This document shows, in pieces, positions 52,083 to 61,005 of a DNA stretch of 64,000 nucleotides. The stretch comes from Tenacibaculum soleae (lineage in GTDB: Bacteria; Bacteroidota; Bacteroidia; Flavobacteriales; Flavobacteriaceae), in contig NZ_MAKX01000001.1 of assembly GCF_001693415.1 (NCBI RefSeq), positions 310,300-374,299 on the forward strand, given 5' to 3'. The notes below the pieces were generated by a model, which saw only the letters and a program-made list of their open reading frames with translations, was not told where the DNA came from and searched no databases. The number at the start of each line of letters is the position of its first letter. The first letter of the stretch is position 1. The translations under genes were made by a program, and so were the position numbers.

Positions 52083-54647
52083 TTAAAATTTAACTGTTAA
52101 ACCTAAACTGAAAGTTCTTCCTGCTCCGTAATATACACCTGCGTTAGTTGCTGTATGCTCAAATACACCAGGGCTTACTTCTTCAGTTTTATCAAATGCG
52201 TCAGATATATATTCTACATCAAAAATATTATTCATTTTTCCTGATAAAGAAGCATCTAAACCTCCTATTTCAAAACCATGGTTAAATCCTAAATCAAATA
52301 AATGATACTCTGGTAATTGCCATGTATTTTTTCTATCAGTACTTCTATTAATATCCATTTTAGCATATAAATCACCTGCGTAGTTATAATCTATAAAGAT
52401 AGATGATTTTTCTAATGCTTTATATTTTAAGCCTAAAGACCAAGTAGTTTGTGCTGCATCAGATACTTTTAAATCAGTTGCATTTACCACTACTTCTTCT
52501 AACAATGTACCTGATTGGTCAAAAATTCTACCACTTACATCACTTTTCCATCTCCAGTCTCCTAATGATGCCATACCGTTTAAGATAAGGTCATCTGTCA
52601 TTTTATATACAAAATCAACCTCAATACCTTGGTGTAATGCGTCTAAACCTGCTAAGTTTGCTTCTAATTGCTGACCAACATTATCTGGGTCATTTACACT
52701 TTTTGTTAATGATTTATCTAACCAAGAAGTTCTATAAATATTTACATTTGCGTTAAACCTTTCGCTTCTATAACCGTATCCTATTTCTGCACTAAATACT
52801 TTTTCATTAAGCGCTTGATCGTTTAATTCTACTGATTCTTTGTCAAGAAATACATTTCCTGTTAAAAAAGGTGCTTTTGAAAAGTAACCAACATTTGCAA
52901 ATACATTGTGTGTTTCATTGATGTTATAATTTACTCCACCTTTTGTTCCATATCCTAAGAAATTTGCATTATCTGAAACATTTCCGTTTGGATTAGAAGA
53001 ATCATCTAAGAAACTTGATCTACCATATCTTGTATTAGATATTGTTGTAGATAAAAATGCTGATAAATCATCTTTAGAATATTCTAATTGACCAAAAACA
53101 CCATATCTTAATACTCTTCCTTCATAATCTCTATTATAACGATCACCAACTTTTAATGGTTGATTATAATTATTATCGTTTGATTTTGGATTTAAAAAAT
53201 ATTGACCTCCCAATAAATCTGTAACTTCATAATAATGAGTTCCTACATAATATCTACCATCGATACCTGTTGATAAAGTTAATTCATCAGACAATTCGGT
53301 TTTTAATGTAGATAAAATACCATACCATTTATGCTCGTTAACTGAAGCTGTAAATACATCTGTAGCTCCATTTGCTCCATTTGCTTTGTTCTCTGCAACA
53401 ATTCTATCAAAATCAATTGGTGTATCAACGTCACCTAATCTATATTCATCGTTTGTGAATTTCCCTGTACCTTCTGTTCTTCTTCCTCCACCAGAACCAA
53501 AAGAAGCATATACTGCTGTGGTTACAAAAGTTTTGTCAGAAATTGTCCAATCGTGATTTAAAGATATTTGTGGTTTATGGTAATAGTTTTGTGAAACATT
53601 TTCTACCTTACCATTTCTATAACCCCAATCTGGGTTAAATCTTTTACCCCCTTGTTCAGTTGCTCTATTTTGTGCAATTGTTCTTGTATTATATCTTTGT
53701 CCGTGCTCTTGTTGTGCTCCTATTATATTAAAAGATAATTTATGATCATCATTTAACTCTTTAGATATATTTAAGAAGTAATTCACTCCATTAAATTGAA
53801 GTCCATCAACATAACCGTCTCCTGAAACGTGTGCTGCAGAAGCTGTAATAGCAAGACCATTATCCATTACTCCTGTAGATAAAGTCATTCCATATTTAAA
53901 ATAACCATCATTTGCTACAGACATTTTAACGTTCCCTCCTTTTTCAGCATCAGTAGATTTAGAAATAATATTAATTGTACCTCCAATAGATGGCACCGCT
54001 ACTTTAGAAGCTCCTAAACCTCTTTGAACCTGCATTGCAGATGTAACATCTGATAAACCTGCCCAATTAGACCAGTATACTGCTCCGTTTTCCATATCAT
54101 TAACAGGAACTCCGTTAATCATTACAGCTACATTTTCAGATCTAAACCCACGTAAATTAATTCTTGAGTCTCCGTAACCACCACCAGTTTTAGTTGCATA
54201 CACACCAGGTGTAGATTTTAAAATTTCAGGAAATTCTTGAGTTCCTAATTTAGTTTCAATTTCTTCTGCTTTAATTGTAGATACTGCAACTGGCGTTTTT
54301 CTATCAATAGCAAAAGAAGTTGCCGTTACTACGATTTCGTTTAAAACATTTGAAGGTTCTAATTTAATAGTTCCTAAATCAGTACTTGAAGCTGAATAAG
54401 TAACTTCTTTGTTAATGTATCCTATAAAAGATAAAATTACAGACCCTGAAGTTTTTTTAGCATTAAGCTTAAATTCTCCATTAAAATCTGTTGCTATTCC
54501 ATTTGTAGTTCCTTTAACTACAACACTTGCCCCTGGTAATGGTTCACCCATTTCATCAACCACTGTACCAGTAAGTTTTGTTTGCCCTAAAACTGTAGCT
54601 GTTACAAAGAACAGTGCTACAAGTAAAACATTTTTGAATTTTTTCAT
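52083..54647 (-). CDS. TonB-dependent receptor with carboxypeptidase-like domain
   Basis: 854 residues from the ATG at 54647; an upstream in-frame ATG at 54704 would put 19 extra residues before the signal peptide (MKKFKNVLLVALFFVTATVLG). CarboxypepD_reg domain (about 22-110), plug (about 115-230, with VFATKTGGGYGDSRINLRGF-like sequence) and a barrel ending FSLGLTVKF. It imports an unknown ligand with TonB. It forms a pair with the lipoprotein gene 11 nt downstream. A 19-bp palindrome lies 68 nt upstream of the start. Confidence 0.88.
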   Translation of the reverse strand: MKKFKNVLLVALFFVTATVLGQTKLTGTVVDEMGEPLPGASVVVKGTTNGIATDFNGEFKLNAKKTSGSVILSFIGYINKEVTYSASSTDLGTIKLEPSNVLNEIVVTATSFAIDRKTPVAVSTIKAEEIETKLGTQEFPEILKSTPGVYATKTGGGYGDSRINLRGFRSENVAVMINGVPVNDMENGAVYWSNWAGLSDVTSAMQVQRGLGASKVAVPSIGGTINIISKSTDAEKGGNVKMSVANDGYFKYGMTLSTGVMDNGLAITASAAHVSGDGYVDGLQFNGVNYFLNISKELNDDHKLSFNIIGAQQEHGQRYNTRTIAQNRATEQGGKRFNPDWGYRNGKVENVSQNYYHKPQISLNHDWTISDKTFVTTAVYASFGSGGGRRTEGTGKFTNDEYRLGDVDTPIDFDRIVAENKANGANGATDVFTASVNEHKWYGILSTLKTELSDELTLSTGIDGRYYVGTHYYEVTDLLGGQYFLNPKSNDNNYNQPLKVGDRYNRDYEGRVLRYGVFGQLEYSKDDLSAFLSTTISNTRYGRSSFLDDSSNPNGNVSDNANFLGYGTKGGVNYNINETHNVFANVGYFSKAPFLTGNVFLDKESVELNDQALNEKVFSAEIGYGYRSERFNANVNIYRTSWLDKSLTKSVNDPDNVGQQLEANLAGLDALHQGIEVDFVYKMTDDLILNGMASLGDWRWKSDVSGRIFDQSGTLLEEVVVNATDLKVSDAAQTTWSLGLKYKALEKSSIFIDYNYAGDLYAKMDINRSTDRKNTWQLPEYHLFDLGFNHGFEIGGLDASLSGKMNNIFDVEYISDAFDKTEEVSPGVFEHTATNAGVYYGAGRTFSLGLTVKF

Positions 54648-54714
54648 TTTTAATCTAATTGTTATTAAATGCAGCGCAAAGGTCTTGCTTTTCTTTCCTG
54701 CCAATATTAAGTTA

Positions 54715-54733
54715 ATGTTAAGTTTCTTAACAT
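54715..54733. promoter_or_regulatory. Palindrome upstream of the receptor-lipoprotein operon
   Basis: ATGTTAAG-TTT-CTTAACAT has perfect 8-bp arms with a 3-nt centre, 68 nt before the receptor ATG. Its position suits an operator for a dimeric regulator. The regulator is unknown. Confidence 0.5.
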
Positions 54734-54781
54734 CATTTTAACAAAAATTGCAATAAAAAATTCAATAAATTAGAATATAAT

Positions 54782-56350
54782 TTAACTTGATAGCATTTTT
54801 TTAGCAATTTCTTTACCTAATTCTACACCAAATTGATCAAAAGAATAAATATTCCATATGACACCTTGTGTGAAAATTTTGTGTTCATAAGTTGAAATCA
54901 ACATCCCTAAAGATTTAGGAGACAATTTATTAAAAATAAGTGAGTTACTAGAACGGTTTCCTTTAAAGGTTTTATAAGGTAATAGCTGGTTAATTTCATT
55001 TAGTTTGTTTTCCATTTTTAATTCTAAATGGATTTCTTCTTTTGTTTTACCATTTGCTAAAGCCTCCATTTGCGCATAGTAATTAGCCATTAACTTTTTA
55101 TGATGAGAAGTTACCCCGTATAAAGACTGTTCAAAACCAATAAAATCTGTTGGTATTAATTTGGTACCTTGATGTACCAATTGCATAAAAGCATGCTGCA
55201 TATCTGTACCAGCTGCTCCCCAAACTACATTTCCGGTTTGGTAGTTTATTTCTTGTCCATTTCTATCAACTCCCTTACCATTACTCTCCATAATAGACTG
55301 CTGTAAATAAGCAGGTAGTTTTCTTAAATAATTGCTATAAGGTAGAATGGCTTCTGTTTCACATTCAAAGAAATTAGTATACCAAACCCCTAACAAACCA
55401 AGTATTACAGGGATGTTTTTAGAAAAATCAGCCGTTTTAAAATGTTCATCAACTATTTCGGCACCATTTAACAACTCTTTAAAATTATCATATCCGATAG
55501 ACAAACTTATAGATAAACCTACTGCAGACCATAAAGAAAAACGACCTCCAACCCAATTCCACATTGGAAAAATGTTTTTTTTATCTATTCCAAAATTAAT
55601 TGCCTCCTCTATATTAGAGGAAACAGCTACAAAATGTTTAGCAACATCAAAAACCAAAGCTGATTTTAAAAACCAATTTCTAATCGTATTTGCATTTGTT
55701 ATGGTTTCATCTGTGGTGAATGATTTTGATACAACGACAAATAAAGTGGTTTCAGGATTTAACTTACTTAAAGTTTCTGACACATGATCTCCATCAATAT
55801 TAGATACAAAATGTGTATTCAATCTATTCCTATAAAACTGTAATGATTCTACCACCATTCTTGGCCCTAGATCTGACCCTCCAACTCCAATATTAACAAT
55901 ATCTGTAATTGGTTTCCCTGTAAAACCTTTCCATTTTCCTGAAATTACCTTATTACTAAAGGCTTTTATTTTTCTTAATGTAGTTTGTATTTTAGGTTTT
56001 ATATCTTTTCCGTCAATTACAATAGGTTCTGCTGAATTACTTCTCAAAGCAGTATGTAACACCGCTCTGTTTTCGGTTACATTAATTTTATGTCCTGAAA
56101 AATATTTATCAATTGCATCTTTTAACGCTGTTTCTTCTGCTAAAGATATTAATAAGTCAATTGTTTGCTGAGTTATATGATTTTTTGAATAATCTAACTT
56201 TAATTCATCTAAACATACTGAAAAATTGTCCTTTCTATTTTTATCTTTTCTAAAAAGCGTTTTTAATTCATATTCTTTTGCTTCACAAAAATGTTCTGTT
56301 AGTTTTTTCCACGCTTCTGTTTGAATGGGATTTATATTTTGTAAAGGCAT
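54782..56350 (-). CDS. pgi: Glucose-6-phosphate isomerase
   Basis: 522 residues, slightly shorter than E. coli Pgi (549). Signature WNWVGGRFSLWSAVG and MESNGKGVDRNG, plus the C-terminal HxxxxQG-type segment QLVHQGTKL, identify it. It interconverts glucose-6-phosphate and fructose-6-phosphate. It starts 4 nt after the M23 peptidase gene, so the two are cotranscribed. Confidence 0.97.
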   Translation of the reverse strand: MPLQNINPIQTEAWKKLTEHFCEAKEYELKTLFRKDKNRKDNFSVCLDELKLDYSKNHITQQTIDLLISLAEETALKDAIDKYFSGHKINVTENRAVLHTALRSNSAEPIVIDGKDIKPKIQTTLRKIKAFSNKVISGKWKGFTGKPITDIVNIGVGGSDLGPRMVVESLQFYRNRLNTHFVSNIDGDHVSETLSKLNPETTLFVVVSKSFTTDETITNANTIRNWFLKSALVFDVAKHFVAVSSNIEEAINFGIDKKNIFPMWNWVGGRFSLWSAVGLSISLSIGYDNFKELLNGAEIVDEHFKTADFSKNIPVILGLLGVWYTNFFECETEAILPYSNYLRKLPAYLQQSIMESNGKGVDRNGQEINYQTGNVVWGAAGTDMQHAFMQLVHQGTKLIPTDFIGFEQSLYGVTSHHKKLMANYYAQMEALANGKTKEEIHLELKMENKLNEINQLLPYKTFKGNRSSNSLIFNKLSPKSLGMLISTYEHKIFTQGVIWNIYSFDQFGVELGKEIAKKMLSS

Positions 56351-56354
56351 AATA

Positions 56355-57674
56355 TTAATATGTAGGTGCTGTTTCTTTTTCTATTACTGGTGTAAAAAGC
56401 GTATCTTTTTTATACAACTTAATACTATCCAATTGTTTTTTAAGTGGTTTTATAAACTCAAAATACGCTGGTTTAATACTAGGGTCTAGAGGTTCTGCTG
56501 ATGGCAATTTTTCTTTAAACGGATCTACCTGTTTTCCATATTTCCAAAAACGATAACAAACGTGTGGTCCACTTGTATTTCCTGTCATACCAACCCAACC
56601 TATAACATCTCCTTGTTTTACATAATCTCCTACTCTAACATTACGCTTTTTCATATGTAAATACTGAGTTGAATAAGTGCTATTATGTTTTACTTTAACA
56701 TAGTTTCCGTTTCCTCCTCGTCGTGCAGATTCAACAACAGTTCCACTTGCAGTAGTCATTATTTCTGTTCCGTACTTAGCAGCAAAATCAGTTCCTCTAT
56801 GAGGTCGAACTCTACCATAAAGCGCTATTTTTCTTCTCAAATTATATCGTGAAGATACTCTGTATTGAAATTTAATTGGTGATTTTAAAAAAGCTCTTCG
56901 TAACATATTCCCTTTCTCATCATAAAACTCAGGTATTTTACGAATTGTGTCTCCAATGAATTTATAGGCATGTAAATCTTCTCCTCCATGATTAAAAACT
57001 GCTGCTTTCACTTCTCCATAACCAACAAAAACAGTGTCGTTTATAAACTTTTCTTCATAAATTAATTTAAATTTATCTCCTTTTTGAAGGCGATAAAAAT
57101 CAAGTGTCCAAGCGTAAATATCTGCTACAGTATTGGTTAATGTTGATTTTAAACCTAAACTATCCATGGTAACCGATAAGTTTGAAAAAATCTCTCCTGC
57201 TATTTCTTTTTCTACCGTTTTAATTTTTTTTCGAACCTTATACGCCTCAATAATAGAGTCTTTAAAATTTATTACTGTTGCATCTACTTTGTTGTGTTTA
57301 TATATAAAAACTTGCGCTTTTTCTAATGAGTCTTTTGAGGCAAGAATTGTGTATGTTTTACCTGAGCGTACGCGTCTTACATCAAAAGTGTCTTTAATAG
57401 TTGTTGCAATTTTATTAATTTTTGGATACATTACATGATGACGATCTAAAATACCTCCAAAACTTTCGCCACTTTTTATGGTATCATGTATTATCTTGTA
57501 TTTATCCTTATTAAAACCAAAAACATACGTAGGCTTGGGTTTTATTATCTTTACAGGTATTTTTACATCTTCTTTATTATCTTTTTTACATGAAAAAAAG
57601 AGAGAAAACACAAATAACAGAAGGCTATATTTTTTCAAAAAACAATTTTTTTTTAAGATTGTGGTTATCCGCAA
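56355..57674 (-). CDS. M23 family peptidase-like lipoprotein
   Basis: 439 residues. Lipobox FFSC (Cys29), a linker, a helical/coiled region (about 140-190) and a C-terminal M23 domain (about 270-390). Zinc ligands H292 and D296 (PHRGTDF) and H340 (QYLHM) are present. The last motif, normally HxH, reads HVC (H371, C373), so the third zinc ligand would be Cys. I recall this GPHVCYRFWK form in other Bacteroidota. It should cut peptide cross-links in peptidoglycan if active. It is the first gene of an M23-pgi pair. Confidence 0.88.
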   Translation of the reverse strand: MRITTILKKNCFLKKYSLLLFVFSLFFSCKKDNKEDVKIPVKIIKPKPTYVFGFNKDKYKIIHDTIKSGESFGGILDRHHVMYPKINKIATTIKDTFDVRRVRSGKTYTILASKDSLEKAQVFIYKHNKVDATVINFKDSIIEAYKVRKKIKTVEKEIAGEIFSNLSVTMDSLGLKSTLTNTVADIYAWTLDFYRLQKGDKFKLIYEEKFINDTVFVGYGEVKAAVFNHGGEDLHAYKFIGDTIRKIPEFYDEKGNMLRRAFLKSPIKFQYRVSSRYNLRRKIALYGRVRPHRGTDFAAKYGTEIMTTASGTVVESARRGGNGNYVKVKHNSTYSTQYLHMKKRNVRVGDYVKQGDVIGWVGMTGNTSGPHVCYRFWKYGKQVDPFKEKLPSAEPLDPSIKPAYFEFIKPLKKQLDSIKLYKKDTLFTPVIEKETAPTY

Positions 57675-57738
57675 AAATACAAATAAAAAGTTTTGATTAT
57701 TACACTTTAACAGTCAGTAAACAACTTATTATTATTAT

Positions 57739-58515
57739 TTACTTAATTACAATTTCAAAAGGGTTTGCCAAACCTTTATAAGCATCTAATTCTGCTCGTA
57801 AAGAACCGACTGATAAAGAGGCTTTAATTTTTACAGGAACTTTATTATCATCAGCCGTTATCCAAATTGTTACGCTTTCTTTAGCTTTAAAAACCCTTCC
57901 TGCCTGTACAAAAGGTCTAAATTTTAGGGTTTTGATTTTACCAAATTTTGTTTTTATGGTTTCTTTCCCTAAAAAGCGTAATTTAAATGGATTTGTTTTT
58001 CCGTCAAAAAACATATCAATTTTAATTTCCTCACCTTTTTTCATCTTTTTTAAGTTATGCTTTCTTAAAAAGTAAAAAGCAGAAATCATATCTTGAACAT
58101 TCACAGCCTTTACGGTGGTTGCTTTTTGTTTTATAAAATCCTGAATATGAACAGTATTTTTTTGCTGATTAAAAGCTATTTGTTTATTTTTTTTATACCC
58201 GCCTTCATCAATTTTTCTTTTAAATAAATACGGCTTTCCTGTTTGTTTATCAAAATACGATTGATAATTATCATTTACTTTAAAAAACCACTTAATCATT
58301 CCTGTTGTCCAACCTTTAGCCGTGGCATGTAGTACTTTTTTACCTTTTAAACTTTCTTCATTTAGCGATAATGTAGCGTTACCTGCTTTTAAAAAGCCAC
58401 TATAACTCATTTTAAATTTAAGCCATTCACCATCTTTAAATACAGGTTCCTTTTCTTGACTAAAAGTAATTACGGTAAAAAATAATACGGAAATAAAAAA
58501 TACTTTTCTTTTCAT
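57739..58515 (-). CDS. DUF3108 exported protein
   Basis: 258 residues from the ATG at 58515; an upstream in-frame ATG at 58590 would precede the obvious signal peptide (MKRKVFFISVLFFTVITFSQ). The DUF3108 region (about 25-250) contains GEWLKFKMSYSGFLKAGNATL and the conserved C-terminal PVKIKASLSVGSLRAELDAY. DUF3108 proteins are periplasmic beta-rich proteins of unknown function. A long hairpin terminator separates it from the tryptophan dioxygenase gene. Confidence 0.85.
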   Translation of the reverse strand: MKRKVFFISVLFFTVITFSQEKEPVFKDGEWLKFKMSYSGFLKAGNATLSLNEESLKGKKVLHATAKGWTTGMIKWFFKVNDNYQSYFDKQTGKPYLFKRKIDEGGYKKNKQIAFNQQKNTVHIQDFIKQKATTVKAVNVQDMISAFYFLRKHNLKKMKKGEEIKIDMFFDGKTNPFKLRFLGKETIKTKFGKIKTLKFRPFVQAGRVFKAKESVTIWITADDNKVPVKIKASLSVGSLRAELDAYKGLANPFEIVIK

Positions 58516-58556
58516 GATTTTCAAACTTATTAAAAAAGTAAGACAATTATTGTTCC

Positions 58557-58607
58557 AAAATATAAAAAGTTGTTTGAATTTAAAAATCAAACAACTTTTT
58601 ATATTTT
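58557..58607 (-). terminator. Long hairpin after the tryptophan dioxygenase gene
   Basis: A perfect 21-bp stem (58557-58577 with 58587-58607) and a 9-nt loop; the core is AAAAAGTTGTTTGA/TCAAACAACTTTTT. It starts 10 nt after the dioxygenase stop. Confidence 0.88.
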
Positions 58608-58617
58608 ATTATTGAGT

Positions 58618-59538
58618 TTAAAATGTTCCCCAATTTTTTAACTCTTCTTTACTCCATAAATATGGGAAAAATATTCTTCGCTGATATTTTGGATGCATAT
58701 ATTTACGCCAATTACTACCTCCTGTAGCTTCTAAATCCTTATCGCCACCACCTAAATATTTACCCGCAGCATTATAATGTGCCATTACCCATTTTACGTT
58801 TACGGTGTAATCATAATGACGCATTGCAGCTATTAATTCAGGATTTTTTTGAACACCCTCTGGCAATTGTTTAAATTTTGATGATAGATTACAATCCCTA
58901 TAATCTTCCATAAAATCAATAAAATCGCCCATGTATTTTTTTTCGAAAAGCTTAATTAATATTGATTTTTTTCCTGTTTGATGATTTTTACCCGCTGCTT
59001 GCCAATACAAATGTTCAAAAGCATTTTTAAAAGACGAACCCCTATCAATTGTTTCCCTATAACGTGCGTCAATTAAATTAATTAACTCTGTTGATGCAAA
59101 TTCTATTTTACGATATTGTGCTGATTGAAATCCGCTTGCAGGTGCCAAGGTGTTTCGAAATTTCAGGTATTGTTCTACATCCATTCCGTCTTGCATTACC
59201 GTAAAAGAATTACACAACATATCAAAATACCTACTAATACGCATTAAATGTTTCGAAAATTTATCTGCACTAATTACTTCTTCAGTTAATGAAATTTGAT
59301 CAATTTCCCATAAAATCATTTTAAACAACAGTTCATTTACCTGATGATACATAATAAAAACCATTTCATCAGGCTCAGTTGTTCTTGGTATTTGCAAACC
59401 TAACAAGGCGTCTGTTTGAATATAATCCCAATAAGTTATTGGTGTACTATGCAACAACCCCTCTAACATGGTTTCTAACGGGACTCCTAATTTTTCGTAT
59501 TTGTCCTCTATTGCTTTTAAAAGCGCTTCTTTATTCAT
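58618..59538 (-). CDS. kynA: Tryptophan 2,3-dioxygenase
   Basis: 306 residues of the haem-dependent TDO family. The YHQVNELLFKMILWEIDQI helix carries the distal His, and the C-terminal RHYDYTVNVKWVMAHYNAAG and GGSNWRKYMHPKYQRRIFFP match family blocks. It opens the indole ring of L-tryptophan to N-formylkynurenine, the first step of the kynurenine pathway. The next enzymes are not nearby. A terminator between hppD and this gene suggests its own promoter. Confidence 0.93.
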   Translation of the reverse strand: MNKEALLKAIEDKYEKLGVPLETMLEGLLHSTPITYWDYIQTDALLGLQIPRTTEPDEMVFIMYHQVNELLFKMILWEIDQISLTEEVISADKFSKHLMRISRYFDMLCNSFTVMQDGMDVEQYLKFRNTLAPASGFQSAQYRKIEFASTELINLIDARYRETIDRGSSFKNAFEHLYWQAAGKNHQTGKKSILIKLFEKKYMGDFIDFMEDYRDCNLSSKFKQLPEGVQKNPELIAAMRHYDYTVNVKWVMAHYNAAGKYLGGGDKDLEATGGSNWRKYMHPKYQRRIFFPYLWSKEELKNWGTF

Positions 59539-59567
59539 TTTTATATTTTATATAAACATTATTAATT

Positions 59568-59614
59568 AAAATCACCATTTCTATAAGTATTATTACTTAT
59601 GAAAATGGTGATTT
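59568..59614 (-). terminator. Hairpin terminator after hppD
   Basis: Outer arms AAATCACCATTT (59569-59580) and AAATGGTGATTT (59603-59614), inner arms ATAAGTA (59583-59589) and TACTTAT (59594-59600) with a TTAT loop. It lies 26 nt after the hppD stop. Confidence 0.85.
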
Positions 59615-59640
59615 AATGTTTCTATAATTATCCATTTAAA

Positions 59641-60804
59641 TTATAAAGTTCCTCGTTTTTCTTGTTCTCTTTCTATAGATTCGAACAAGGCTTTAAAGTT
59701 TCCTGCTCCAAAACCACGAGCCCCCATTCTTTGAATAATTTCGAAAAATAAGGTTGGTCTGTCTTCTACTGGCTTTGTAAAGATTTGCAATAAATATCCT
59801 TCTTCATCAGCATCAATCATAATACCTAAAGATTTTAACTTTTCGATATCTTCGTTTAATTCATGACTAAATTCCTCTAAACGACCAGGAACTGATTTGT
59901 AATATTCGTCTGGAGGTGTTGATAAAAACTCTACTCCATTTGCTCTTAATTGCGACACTGTTTTTAAAATATCATCTGTTGCAACAGCAATGTGTTGTAC
60001 TCCTGCACCTTCGTAAAAATCTAGATATTCTTCAATTTGCGAACGCTTTGCTGCTTTTGCTGGTTCGTTTATTGGAAACTTAATTCTACCGTTTCCGTTA
60101 GACATTACTTTACTCATTAATGCCGAATATTCTGTATGAATTTGCTTATCATCAAAAGATAAAAAGTTTTCAAACCCCATAACATCTTCGTACCATTTTA
60201 CCCAAACATCCATTTGGTTCCAACCTACATTACCAACCATGTGATCAATATATTTTAATCCTGCTGATGGTGGGTTGTATTCTGATTCCCATTTTTGAAA
60301 ACCTGGTAAAAATGCACCATTATAGTTTTTACGTTCTACAAACATGTGTACGGTTTCTCCGTAGGTATATATTCCTGCTCTTACTACTTCACCATGCTCA
60401 TCTTTATCAACCGTTGGCTCCATATAAGATTTTGCTCCTCTTGAAGTAGTTTCTTCGTATGCTTTTCGTGCATCTTCTACCCAAAGTGCTACTATTTTAA
60501 CACCATCACCATGTTGTACAATATGGTCGTTTATTGGCGATTTACTATTTAATGGAGTTGTTAGCATTAACTTGATTTTGTCTTGCGTTAATACATAAGA
60601 TACAGAATCTGTTGCGCCAGTTTCTAATCCGCGATAAGCGTGTGATTGAAATCCGAATGCTGTTTTATAAAAATGTGCTGCTTGTTTTGCATTACCTACA
60701 TAAAACTCTACATAATCTGTTCCTAAAAGTGGCAAGAAGTCTTGTGCTCCTTCAAATATTTTTTCTAAACCGTAGTTTACTGATTTTATTTCTTTTTTAC
60801 TCAT
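59641..60804 (-). CDS. hppD: 4-hydroxyphenylpyruvate dioxygenase
   Basis: 387 residues, two VOC domains. The C-terminal domain carries the Fe(II) triad H188 (YIDHMVGNV), H271 (GVQHIAVATDD) and E355 (LFFEIIQRMG), and the closing GFGAGNFKALFESIE helix is conserved. It converts 4-hydroxyphenylpyruvate to homogentisate in tyrosine degradation. The homogentisate dioxygenase gene is upstream on the same strand, so the pair covers two successive steps. A 33-bp palindrome lies 17 nt before the start and could form a leader hairpin. Confidence 0.97.
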   Translation of the reverse strand: MSKKEIKSVNYGLEKIFEGAQDFLPLLGTDYVEFYVGNAKQAAHFYKTAFGFQSHAYRGLETGATDSVSYVLTQDKIKLMLTTPLNSKSPINDHIVQHGDGVKIVALWVEDARKAYEETTSRGAKSYMEPTVDKDEHGEVVRAGIYTYGETVHMFVERKNYNGAFLPGFQKWESEYNPPSAGLKYIDHMVGNVGWNQMDVWVKWYEDVMGFENFLSFDDKQIHTEYSALMSKVMSNGNGRIKFPINEPAKAAKRSQIEEYLDFYEGAGVQHIAVATDDILKTVSQLRANGVEFLSTPPDEYYKSVPGRLEEFSHELNEDIEKLKSLGIMIDADEEGYLLQIFTKPVEDRPTLFFEIIQRMGARGFGAGNFKALFESIEREQEKRGTL

Positions 60805-60821
60805 TGTGTTTATTTTTTTCT

Positions 60822-60854
60822 AGACCTCACAGGTTTTAAAAACCTGTGAGGTCT
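60822..60854. repeat. 33-bp palindromic repeat in the hmgA-hppD gap
   Basis: AGACCTCACAGGTTTT (60822-60837) and AAAACCTGTGAGGTCT (60839-60854) around one A: a perfect 16-bp inverted repeat. I recall very similar GACCTCACAGGTTTT palindromes scattered through flavobacterial genomes. It could act as a terminator or attenuator for hmgA-hppD readthrough. Confidence 0.7.
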
Positions 60855-60892
60855 TATATTTATAAATTAGCGACTCCTTTGATAAAGCATTA

Positions 60893-61000
60893 TTTATTTA
60901 AACAAATTTAGCCCTGATTGAAGCATTTGTTTGAGCTCTTTTTTATTTTTTTTCTAAATAAAAAAAGCGAGTGCGAAAAGCAGGAAATAGCTTCTAATAA
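60893..61000. repeat. Probable dispersed flavobacterial intergenic element
   Basis: On the minus strand it reads GAAGCTATTTCCTGCTTTTC, then CGCACTCGC, a T-rich stretch, GAGCTCAAACAAATGCTTCA and ATCAGGGCTAAATTTGTTT. I recognise this pattern from non-coding repeats in other Flavobacteriaceae, but only one copy is in this window. It contains a TAAATTTG (minus, 60903-60910) that could serve as the hppD -7 element. Confidence 0.45.
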
Positions 61001-61005
61001 TTATT

